Below are positions 7,753 through 15,310 of a stretch of DNA of 22,209 bases, piece after piece. How positions within the stretch are numbered: position 1 is the stretch's first letter; every line of letters begins with the position of its first letter. Source of the DNA: JBDSLU01 sp031407765 (lineage in GTDB: Bacteria; Acidobacteriota; Vicinamibacteria; Vicinamibacterales; Vicinamibacteraceae); assembly GCA_031407765.1 (NCBI GenBank), contig JANOIR010000331.1, forward strand, positions 1-22,209, written 5' to 3'. Below the pieces are notes generated by a model. The model was given only the letters and a program-made list of their open reading frames with translations. It made no database searches and was not told the origin of the DNA. The position numbers and the translations under genes are program-made.

Positions 7753-9489
7753 CTACGGAGAGCGGTGCACCGTCACGGACGATGGAAACAGCCCGCGAAC
7801 CGCGGCGCTGACGCCGCGGCCCGACACGCTCACCTCGCGCAGGCGCGGAAGCCGCGCCAGCAGACCGACACCCGCGTCGGTGAGGCCGTGGCACGTGTCG
7901 AACGTGATCCGCTCGAGCGCGTCCATCGTGGACAACAGCTGCGGCGTGCGGTCGGTGATCGTGGTGTAGCTGTTGAAGTAGGAGGTGAGCTTCGCCAGGC
8001 CGGTGATGTGCTCGGTCGCGGCGTCGGTGGTATTGCGGCAGTACATCAGCACCAGCGATTCGAGAGCCGCGCAGCGCCCGACGTGGCGATAGCCGGCGTC
8101 GGGCACATCCATCGGCATCAGCTCGCGCAGGACAGGAAAGCGCGGCAGCGCGGCGATGCCCTCGTCGTCGACGTTGAGACAGCTCACCGAGAGCGCGCGC
8201 AGCGCCGGCATGTCCGACAGCGCGAGGAAGCCGCGCCGCCGCAGGTTGTGACAGCGCCGACCCCAGATCCGCGCGATCGTGCGCGACCGCGCCAGCGCCA
8301 CCCAGCCGTCGTCGCCCGCCGTGGTGTCCTGGATCCGCAGGTCGCGCAGATGGGGCAGGGCGGCGAGTCCGGGCATCCAGTCGTCGGTTGCGGTGACGGC
8401 GAGCGTCGCGAGGCGGGGCAGCGTCGCGAGCGGCGCCAGGCAGGCCGGAGTGATCGCCAGCACGGCGTCGTCGAGATCCAGCGCAGAGAGGCCGTCGAGC
8501 CCGGCGAGATGCGCCAAGCCGCGGTCGGTGAACGATCCGCGCAGATGCAGCAGGTTGGGCTCCGTGCCGCCGCTGAACATCGTGACGTCATCGCCGCCGC
8601 CCTGCCACGTCTTGTAGACCGGCCAGTCGTGCAGCCGCGCGAGGCCGTCGTCGGTCACGCGCTGGCCGCTGTGAAACCGGTGGAGATGCGGCAGGCCCGC
8701 CAGGGCGCCAATCGCGACGTCGCCGGTGCGCGTCCATGAGAGGTTCACCTCGCGCAGCGCCTCGCAGGCCCGCACGTGCGCGACGCCGGCGTCCGTGATC
8801 GACGTGCCGGCGAGGTTCAGTCGCTGCAGACGCCGCAGCGTGGCGACGTCGCGCAGCGCGTCGTCGGTGATCTCATGCATGCCGGAGAGATCCAGCTCGG
8901 TCGTGGTGTCGTCCGTCAACGCCTCCCGCCAGCGCTGCGCCTTCGCCTCGGCGACCGTCATGACGTGCGGCGTGCCGCCCGGCATCGCCGCCACCGACGC
9001 GCGCAAGGCGTCCCAGGTTTCGAAGCCGCGCTCGCGCGCAACCAGGTAGCGCGCGTCATCCAGTGTGATCGGGACGTCGTCCCCCGGCGCGCTCGGCCGC
9101 TTGCCGAGAACGAGCTGCACGTAGGTCCGCATGGCAGACCACGCCCGTCGATGCCAGGTGTAGCCGTAATGGCGCTCCATGGCCTCGGGCGTGCCGGTCC
9201 GATAGGCCTCGAGCAGCGCCACGGCCATCGCTTCGTAGCGGGTGAGCGTCGCCGCGCTCACGGCGGCATCAGGGGCCAGCGCGCGCTTCAAGGTGGCCCA
9301 GCCCTCGAAGCCGTGCTCGCGCGCGAGCGCGAGCTGCGCGTCGCGCAGGGTCGGGGCATCGAGGATGGATGGGAGCGCACGGCGGAGCCGGGCCAACGCC
9401 TCGGCGTCGCCGGCGTGGATCGCGGCCAGCCAACGCTTGGCCTCGTGCTTGAGGGAGTCGAGCGTGCGGCGACGGAACGGGTTGGGCAT
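7753..9489 (-). CDS. Leucine-rich repeat (RNI/AMN1-type) protein with duplicated N-terminal helical motif
   Basis: 578 residues, no signal peptide. The N-terminal 75 residues (SLKHEAKRWLAA, then LRDAQLALAREHGFEGWATLKRAL at 48-71) match the helical module that often precedes ankyrin repeats in acidobacterial and gemmatimonadal proteins. A second copy of its end occurs at 142-165 (LDDARYLVARERGFETWDAL). From about 197 to 575 runs a series of leucine-rich repeats, the early ones of ribonuclease-inhibitor type (for example LQRLNLAGTSITDAGVAHV). This architecture suggests cytoplasmic protein-protein interaction; no catalytic motif is seen. ATG 9489 is chosen because GGAGGAAGG stands just upstream, and a sigma70-like promoter lies at 9621-9649. 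It is transcribed away from the arginase-like gene. Confidence 0.85.
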   Translation of the reverse strand: MPNPFRRRTLDSLKHEAKRWLAAIHAGDAEALARLRRALPSILDAPTLRDAQLALAREHGFEGWATLKRALAPDAAVSAATLTRYEAMAVALLEAYRTGTPEAMERHYGYTWHRRAWSAMRTYVQLVLGKRPSAPGDDVPITLDDARYLVARERGFETWDALRASVAAMPGGTPHVMTVAEAKAQRWREALTDDTTTELDLSGMHEITDDALRDVATLRRLQRLNLAGTSITDAGVAHVRACEALREVNLSWTRTGDVAIGALAGLPHLHRFHSGQRVTDDGLARLHDWPVYKTWQGGGDDVTMFSGGTEPNLLHLRGSFTDRGLAHLAGLDGLSALDLDDAVLAITPACLAPLATLPRLATLAVTATDDWMPGLAALPHLRDLRIQDTTAGDDGWVALARSRTIARIWGRRCHNLRRRGFLALSDMPALRALSVSCLNVDDEGIAALPRFPVLRELMPMDVPDAGYRHVGRCAALESLVLMYCRNTTDAATEHITGLAKLTSYFNSYTTITDRTPQLLSTMDALERITFDTCHGLTDAGVGLLARLPRLREVSVSGRGVSAAVRGLFPSSVTVHRSP

Positions 9490-9620
9490 GACACCTTCCT
9501 CCACGTGCCTGACGTCCGCTGAATCCAGGCCGGAAGAAGGTTGGACCGCGTGGTCGAACCGGGTTGGGTGGGACGCATCCCTTGCCGCGGACCGGAGGCG
9601 CCCCAGCGCGCACTGCCGCG

Positions 9621-9649
9621 ATTGTCTCGCGCCGGCGTCGACGCGTCAA
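9621..9649 (-). promoter_or_regulatory. Sigma70-like promoter for the LRR gene
   Basis: Read on the minus strand, TTGACG (9649-9644) is followed after exactly 17 nt by GACAAT (9626-9621), matching the -35 box at 5 of 6 positions and the -10 box at 4 of 6. The start point would be near 9614, giving a leader of about 125 nt before the ATG at 9489. Confidence 0.5.
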
Positions 9650-9682
9650 CGCCCGGCCGCGCCAATGCCTGAGAATACGAGC

Positions 9683-10564
9683 ATGCCGCTGCGACCTGCC
9701 GTGATCGAGGCACCGTCGATCCTCGGGCTCAAGCCATCGGGCGTCGAAGCCCTGCCGGAGGCGCTGATCCGCGCCGGTCTGATCGATCGCCTGGGGGCCC
9801 GACACGCCGGTCGGGTCGAGCCGCGCACCGCGTATTCGCCGGTTCGCGACGAGACGCGGACCCTCAACGCGCGCGGCATCGCGGCGTTCTCGCGCCAGCT
9901 CGCCGACGCGGTCGAGGCCGTGCTCGATCGCGGCGAGTTTCCCGTGGTCCTCGGCGGCGACTGCTCGATTCTGCTGGGCAACCTGCTCGCGCTGCGGCGC
10001 CGCGGCCGCTACGGCCTCCTCTTCGTCGACGGCCACGCCGACTTCTATCAGCCGGAGGCCAACCCGAACGGAGAAGCGGCGTCGATGGACCTCGCGTTCG
10101 CGACGGGCCGTGGGCCCGAGGTCGTCACCGACATCGAGGGCCGCCGGCCGCTGGTTGCCGACGCCGACGTCGTGGTGTTCGCCTATCGAGACGCGGCCGA
10201 GCAGGCCGAGTACGGGAGCCAGCCGCTCCCGCCGGCCGTATGCGCAATGGATCTGCCGCTGGTGCGGACCCACGGCATCGACGCCGCGGCGCGGGCGGCC
10301 GTGGCCCGCCTGACGCGTCGCGATGGCCCCGAGGGCTTCTGGATCCACGTCGACGCCGACGTCCTCGACGATGCGATCATGCCGGCGGTCGACTATCGCC
10401 TGCCTGGCGGGCTCTCCTGGGACGAGCTGCGCGCGGTGCTGCGGGCCGCACGTGCCACGACCCGTGCCGTCGGCGTCGACATCACGATCTACAATCCGGC
10501 TCTCGATCCGGACGGCGCCGGTGCGCGCGGCCTGGTCGATGCCGTCGCCGACCTGTTCGGCTGA
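9683..10564 (+). CDS. Arginase/agmatinase superfamily protein, non-canonical
   Basis: 293 residues of ureohydrolase fold. Metal-site motifs are GGDCS (91-95), DGHAD (116-120) and HVDADVLDD (222-230), giving metal ligands D116, H118, D120, D224 and D226. Two canonical features are changed: the first Mn-ligand His of GGDHS is Cys94, and the C-terminal motif reads DITIYNP, so the guanidinium-binding Glu of arginase is replaced. Many bacterial 'arginase family' proteins share these changes; their substrate is not known to me, and true arginase activity is doubtful. The start is uncertain: ATG 9683 begins directly at the conserved fold, while ATG 9665 would add six residues; neither has a strong ribosome site. 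It is followed 18 nt later by an exported hypothetical gene and diverges from the LRR gene. Confidence 0.85.
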   Translation: MPLRPAVIEAPSILGLKPSGVEALPEALIRAGLIDRLGARHAGRVEPRTAYSPVRDETRTLNARGIAAFSRQLADAVEAVLDRGEFPVVLGGDCSILLGNLLALRRRGRYGLLFVDGHADFYQPEANPNGEAASMDLAFATGRGPEVVTDIEGRRPLVADADVVVFAYRDAAEQAEYGSQPLPPAVCAMDLPLVRTHGIDAAARAAVARLTRRDGPEGFWIHVDADVLDDAIMPAVDYRLPGGLSWDELRAVLRAARATTRAVGVDITIYNPALDPDGAGARGLVDAVADLFG

Positions 10565-10582
10565 TCCTGGAGGGCGTGTCGT

Positions 10583-11233
10583 ATGCGCTGGCTCGCGTCG
10601 CTGTTCGGGCTCGTCGTCGTGGCCGTGCCTGTCGTCACAGCGCCTGTCGTTGTTGGGCTCGCGGTCGTCACCGCGCAGTCGCCGCGACCGAACCGGGTGT
10701 TCCTGTCCGGCGAGAACCCCTACATCGCCTTGCGCGACACGCCCGACGGGCCGGCGCTGACCCGGGCGAGCTTCTGGCGGATCCACTGGAGCCCGGTCGG
10801 CACTGGCCACGTGTGCTTCGTGACCGTTGGCGAGCAGGGCAAGCCCGGCGCGCTGCGCGTCGCGCTGCACGACAACCCGAAGCTGGTGGACTACCTCACG
10901 AAGGAGGTGCTCGGGACGTTCGACAAGGCCTACGTCGACTGGCCGTTCACTGCCGTCGGCGGCGCGACCTTCGCGCGCAGCGGCGACGCGGTCGCGGAGT
11001 ACCGCGAGACGTGCAAGGCCACCGGCTATGCGATCGATCTCGTGTGGCGCGAGATGCAGCCGGCCGGGCTCGTCGACATCCTGCCCGGCAGCCGGCCGAC
11101 GAACCCGTTCGGCATCACCTACCTGCGCATCCCGGCCGGCAGCGCCGAGATGACGATCAACGGCAAGCCGGCGCCAGGCCGCTCCGTCCCGGCCGGATCG
11201 TTTCTGGCGTTCGGCGAGACCTGGATCAAGTAG
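10583..11233 (+). CDS. Exported hypothetical protein
   Basis: 216 residues. An N-terminal Arg and a long hydrophobic run (about 5-30) ending near AQS indicate a signal peptide or single anchor. The remaining 185 residues contain several predicted beta strands and two cysteines (about 78 and 134) that could pair. I do not recognise a family. GGAGGG about 8 nt before the ATG supports the start. It lies 18 nt after the arginase-like gene and so is probably co-transcribed, but one is cytoplasmic and the other exported, so a shared pathway is not obvious. It ends 15 nt from the convergent GH67 fusion gene. Confidence 0.7.
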   Translation: MRWLASLFGLVVVAVPVVTAPVVVGLAVVTAQSPRPNRVFLSGENPYIALRDTPDGPALTRASFWRIHWSPVGTGHVCFVTVGEQGKPGALRVALHDNPKLVDYLTKEVLGTFDKAYVDWPFTAVGGATFARSGDAVAEYRETCKATGYAIDLVWREMQPAGLVDILPGSRPTNPFGITYLRIPAGSAEMTINGKPAPGRSVPAGSFLAFGETWIK

Positions 11234-11245
11234 GCGCCGCGGCGC
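11234..11245. terminator. Short perfect palindrome between convergent genes
   Basis: GCGCCGCGGCGC is a 12-nt perfect palindrome filling most of the 15-nt gap between the exported hypothetical gene and the convergent GH67 fusion. Its position suits a bidirectional terminator, but the stem is short and no T-run follows on either strand. Confidence 0.25.
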
Positions 11246-11248
11246 GCT

Positions 11249-14200
11249 TCAGTGCTGCGAGACGAACCGCAGAATTTCGCGCAGCAGCCGTTCGCCCTGG
11301 GGCGTGTCGAAGATGAACTGGGCGTGTGCGCTCCCGTCGAGCAGCACCAGGTCCTTCGGGCCCTGCGCCTTCCGGTACTGCTCGCGGATACTCGGCAGGC
11401 GAGGGCCGCTGCCGCTGGCGTCGTCGCGCGCGAGGATGAACAACGCCGGCACGCGGATCTTCTCCGGGGCGTCGACCGTCATGGGCGCGATCAGCACGAT
11501 ACGGTTGATCGCGTCGGGGGCGTCGATCGCCGCCTGCGCGGCGGCGCCGCCGCCAAGGCTGGCGCCGACGACGGCGACGGTCTTGGCCGCGGATTCACGC
11601 AGATAGCGCACGGCCGCGAGCACGTCCTGCGCCAGGCACGCCGCGTCGTATTGGCACGACGCCCTGAAATCGATCGCCACGGCACGAAAGCCGGCGTCGA
11701 CCAGGGCCGCCGCTTGCGGCCTCCAACTGGATCGATTGAAGCGGCCGCCGTGCGCGAGCACCACCGTGCGTTCGCCGGAGCCATAGACGTCAGCCTGGAT
11801 CGTGCTGCCGTCCGCTGCCGCAATCGCGATCGTCCGTGGCGCAGATGATGCCGTGCCACCGCGCGGCGGATCGGGTGTCGCCTTGAGATGCGCGTCGAAC
11901 CACGCCACCGCGGCGGTCAGCTCATCGGGCTTGCGCGGGTCGCCCGCCCGGAACCGGAACTCGGGGCCGTGTTTGCCGCCCGGCACCTTGACGAATCGCA
12001 CTTCGACACCTGCCGTGCGCAGCGTCGCCTCCATCAGCTCGGACTGCTGGACCGGGACGATGTCGTCCTCGTCGCCGTGGAACAGGAGCATCGGTGCATC
12101 ATCGGCGGTGACGTGTGTCACCGGCGACGCCTCCCGATATCGCCGGTTCTCGTATTCGTCCGGCCGCGGGCCGCCGGACCCCGCGGGATCCGGGTAGGCG
12201 AACCCCATCAGCGCCGAGATCGTGCCCTGTCGTGAGGATTTCGGGTACATCGTGCCGAGATCGCTGGGCGCGAACAGCGCGACGACGGCCTGCACCTTGG
12301 CGCTGAGGCGATTGACCGGATCGGGATCCGCCGCATCGCCGGTGCCGTCGAGCGTGCCGAGGAGCTCGACGAGGTGTCCGCCGGACGAAGAGCCCCAGGC
12401 GCCGACGCGCTCCGGGCTGACCCCGTACTCGGCGGCGTGGGCGCGCACGAAGCGGACCGCGCGCTGCGCGTCCTCAATCGGATCCGGATAGCGGAAGCGC
12501 GGCGCCGAGCGATGGTTGATCGAGAAGACGGTGTAGCCAGCCGCGGCGAAGCGCGCGGCGTGCCCGACGACCTCCGGGCGTTCCTTCAGCGGCAGCGCGT
12601 CGTAGCGCATCGGCTGGTACCAGCCGCTGCCCTGGATGCCGACAATCGCGACGCCGTTCGGCTGCACGGGACGATAGACGTCCATGAGCAGCGCCAGCCC
12701 CGAGACCATGCCGTAGACCACGTCATGGTCGATCCGCGCCCAGGTCTGTGCCGATGGCGTGGCCGGCGCCGCGATCGGCTGCTTGCTGAACTGGGCGAAG
12801 TAGGTCAGGCACTTGTCGCGCCACGCCGCCGCGTCCTTGGTCTGGATCGCCAGCTTGGCGGCGACGGCGGCGTGCCGGTCGTCGTCGACCGCGCCCTTGA
12901 GCGCCGCCCAGTCCTTCTCCATCTGCGCCGCCTGCGCCGCGCCCTGCTGGTAGTGCGCGACGAGCCCCTGCCACAGCGTCTGCCCGGAAGAGAGCTTGTG
13001 GTCCCACGGCAGGTGGTGAAAGAACAGCAGCCACTTCTCCGGCGTCGTCTTCGGATCGTTCAGGCGATCGGCCAGCACCTTGGCGTACTGATCGACGGCG
13101 CCGCTGCCGGCGCGGGTCCGGTCGTAGCCGATGCCCTGGAGGTCGGCCTTGTGGTAGTAGGTCGCCGTCCAGTCCAACCGACGCGGATCGTTGTTCTCGG
13201 GCATCACCGCGTAGTGGTTGCCGCCGATCAGGTGATGCAGGCCGAGCGGCATCGTGTAGTTCACGAACGACTCGCGCGAGCCGAGCATCAGCGAGGCGAT
13301 GGCTTTCACGGTCTCAGGCTTGCGGCTCCACGTGGCGCGGATCCACTCGTCGGCAATGCCTTCGGAGGTCAGGGCCGGATTCCAGGCCAGGCGGCCGAAG
13401 GCGTACCAGTTGGCCGGGGCGAAGTGGTGGCCGCTCCAGTTGCGGTCGCTGCCGGTGTTGGCGACGCCGGCGATGCCGGTGCGCGCGTGACCCTGGAGCG
13501 TCCCGTCGGCGACTGTGGCGATCGTCGAGCCCGGGCCTTTGACGAAGGTGTCCGAGTCGAAGAACTCCTTCCACATCGGCGCCAGGTAGACGAGGTGATT
13601 GGACCAGCCGAGGTATTCCTGCGTGATCTGCAGCTCCACCATGTTCGGTGTCTTCGGCATCGCGCCGAACTGCGGGTGGAACGGCTCGCGCGGCATGAAG
13701 TCGAGGGGGCCGTTCTTGGTCTGCACGAACACGTTGTCGCGGAAGGTGCCGTCGAGCGGGACGAACTCCTTGTAGGCGCGCTTGATGCGGTCGGGATCGA
13801 CGGTGGCGTCGTAGACGAAGGCGCGCCACATCACGATGCCGCCGTGCGGCTTGACGGCGTCCGCCAGCAGGTTGGCGCCGTCGGCGTGGGTGCGCTTGTA
13901 GTCCTGCGGCCCCGGCTGGCCCTCGCTGTTGGCCTTGACGGTGAAGCCGCCGAAATCGGGGATCGCCTTGTAGATCTCGGTCGCCTTGTCCTTCCACCAT
14001 TGCTGCACCGCCGGATCGAGCGGGTCGGCGGTCTGGAGAGCGCCGATTCGCACCGGTGCGGCGAAGTTGGCCGACAGATAGACCTTCAGGCCGTAGGGCC
14101 GGAAGACGTTGGCGATGGCCGCGGCCTTGGCGATGTAGTCGGCAGTCAGCGACTTGGGGTTGGCATTGACGCTGTTGATGACCGTGCCGTTGAGACCGAG

Positions 14201-14887
14201 CGAGGCGTTGGCGCGCGCGTAGTCGTGCAGCCGAGGGTCGACGAACGTCGGCAGCTCTTCCCACTTCCAGAGCGAGCGGCCGGCGTAGCCGCGCTCGATG
14301 GTCCCATCCAGGTTGTCCCAGTGGTTGAGCATGCGGAGCTGGTGCCGCGGCTTCTCCCGCACGTCCAACCGCGCGATCGGCGTCGCCGTCGAGAGTAGCC
14401 GCAGCAGGTGGAATGTGCCGTAGAGTGCGCCGGCGTCGCCTTCGGACGCGACGACGAGCACGCGCTTGCCGCCGCCGTATCGCGCATGGCGGATGACGAA
14501 CCCCTCGGGGCCGAGCCCCTTCAGGACGTCATTCCAGCCGAGCCCCTGCACGATGACGGAACCCCGCAGCGTGCCCACCACCAACGCGCCGTCGCCGGTT
14601 TTGTCCGTCCACGTCCACTCCGGCACGTCCGTGCCGAGCAGCGCTTTGAGGCCGCGCTTCAGCTCGTTCCTGACGATCGTTTTCGTGTCTGGCGACTGCT
14701 GGACGATCACGCCGGCGATCGCTTGGAGGTAGGCGTCGCGCAGCGGCCCGCTCTCGATCGGCGCGTAGCGCAGCCACAGGTCGTAACCATCCTCGGCGCG
14801 TGCCGCGGCGGGCAGGGCAACGAGCGTCAGGCATAGGGCGAGGGTCGAACTGAATCGACGGCGGACGAGCGACAGCATGGAAGACAT
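11249..14887 (-). CDS. Exported GH67 alpha-glucuronidase fused to two alpha/beta-hydrolase (esterase-like) domains
   Basis: 1212 residues in one open frame. A signal peptide (hydrophobic 14-28, cleavage near ARA31) is followed by a full-length GH67 alpha-glucuronidase (about 33-702), which removes 4-O-methylglucuronic acid from xylan fragments. Its landmarks are MLNHWDNLDGT (186-196), acid E322 in KANSEG, and D396 (NGPLDF) with E424 (ITQEYLG), whose 28-residue spacing matches characterised enzymes. Residues about 715-1003 form a BD-FAE/acetyl-xylan-esterase-like hydrolase with Ser834 (GSSSG), Asp941 (HGDEDDIVP) and His973. Residues about 1017-1212 form a second hydrolase with Ser1110 (GASLG), Asp1155 and His1188. 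GH67 proteins usually end after the first part. The start codon lacks a clear ribosome site; ATG 14878 is an alternative. The gene follows the small membrane protein by 18 nt. Confidence 0.92.
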   Translation of the reverse strand: MSSMLSLVRRRFSSTLALCLTLVALPAAARAEDGYDLWLRYAPIESGPLRDAYLQAIAGVIVQQSPDTKTIVRNELKRGLKALLGTDVPEWTWTDKTGDGALVVGTLRGSVIVQGLGWNDVLKGLGPEGFVIRHARYGGGKRVLVVASEGDAGALYGTFHLLRLLSTATPIARLDVREKPRHQLRMLNHWDNLDGTIERGYAGRSLWKWEELPTFVDPRLHDYARANASLGLNGTVINSVNANPKSLTADYIAKAAAIANVFRPYGLKVYLSANFAAPVRIGALQTADPLDPAVQQWWKDKATEIYKAIPDFGGFTVKANSEGQPGPQDYKRTHADGANLLADAVKPHGGIVMWRAFVYDATVDPDRIKRAYKEFVPLDGTFRDNVFVQTKNGPLDFMPREPFHPQFGAMPKTPNMVELQITQEYLGWSNHLVYLAPMWKEFFDSDTFVKGPGSTIATVADGTLQGHARTGIAGVANTGSDRNWSGHHFAPANWYAFGRLAWNPALTSEGIADEWIRATWSRKPETVKAIASLMLGSRESFVNYTMPLGLHHLIGGNHYAVMPENNDPRRLDWTATYYHKADLQGIGYDRTRAGSGAVDQYAKVLADRLNDPKTTPEKWLLFFHHLPWDHKLSSGQTLWQGLVAHYQQGAAQAAQMEKDWAALKGAVDDDRHAAVAAKLAIQTKDAAAWRDKCLTYFAQFSKQPIAAPATPSAQTWARIDHDVVYGMVSGLALLMDVYRPVQPNGVAIVGIQGSGWYQPMRYDALPLKERPEVVGHAARFAAAGYTVFSINHRSAPRFRYPDPIEDAQRAVRFVRAHAAEYGVSPERVGAWGSSSGGHLVELLGTLDGTGDAADPDPVNRLSAKVQAVVALFAPSDLGTMYPKSSRQGTISALMGFAYPDPAGSGGPRPDEYENRRYREASPVTHVTADDAPMLLFHGDEDDIVPVQQSELMEATLRTAGVEVRFVKVPGGKHGPEFRFRAGDPRKPDELTAAVAWFDAHLKATPDPPRGGTASSAPRTIAIAAADGSTIQADVYGSGERTVVLAHGGRFNRSSWRPQAAALVDAGFRAVAIDFRASCQYDAACLAQDVLAAVRYLRESAAKTVAVVGASLGGGAAAQAAIDAPDAINRIVLIAPMTVDAPEKIRVPALFILARDDASGSGPRLPSIREQYRKAQGPKDLVLLDGSAHAQFIFDTPQGERLLREILRFVSQH

Positions 14888-14905
14888 GGCAGCAGGCGAG
14901 ACGAC

Positions 14906-15301
14906 TCAGCGCTTGGCGGTGTCGCCGGCGGCGGGACCGCGGGCGAAGAGGAGAAGGCCGTAGGCGACGGCGAAGATGCCGCAGATGAGCAGCACCCCGA
15001 TGGGACCGGGCCGGCCGCCGGCCAGGACCGGGCGCACCGTCGACATCGCGGCGACGAAGAAGAACGTGAAGTTGGTCAGCACGATCGGGCGGCCGTAGAT
15101 GCCGCCCATCGCGAAGCCGCGCGTCATCCAGTTGAAGATCGCCAGCGCCAGGAACGCCGACGCCAGGATCTGCACCGGCCAGTGCGGCGTCACGAGAGCC
15201 ATGCTGATGGCCGACAGGAAGACCTCCGGGGCGAAGAGCGCCACGATGCCGCAGGCGCCGAAGAACGCCGTGCTGAGCGTCTGCAAAAGGCGGGTGTTCA
15301 T
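14906..15301 (-). CDS. Small integral membrane protein between sensor kinase and GH67 fusion
   Basis: 131 residues with four hydrophobic segments (about 10-34, 42-60, 70-90 and 98-119) and a basic C-terminal tail. I do not recognise a family. It starts 9 nt after the stop of the histidine kinase gene and ends 18 nt before the GH67 fusion start, so it sits in the middle of a likely three-gene minus-strand unit. No strong ribosome site is visible before ATG 15301, but the hydrophobic core requires a start at or near it. A role as accessory membrane partner is only inferred from position. Confidence 0.75.
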   Translation of the reverse strand: MNTRLLQTLSTAFFGACGIVALFAPEVFLSAISMALVTPHWPVQILASAFLALAIFNWMTRGFAMGGIYGRPIVLTNFTFFFVAAMSTVRPVLAGGRPGPIGVLLICGIFAVAYGLLLFARGPAAGDTAKR

Positions 15302-15310
15302 GCGTCCAGC

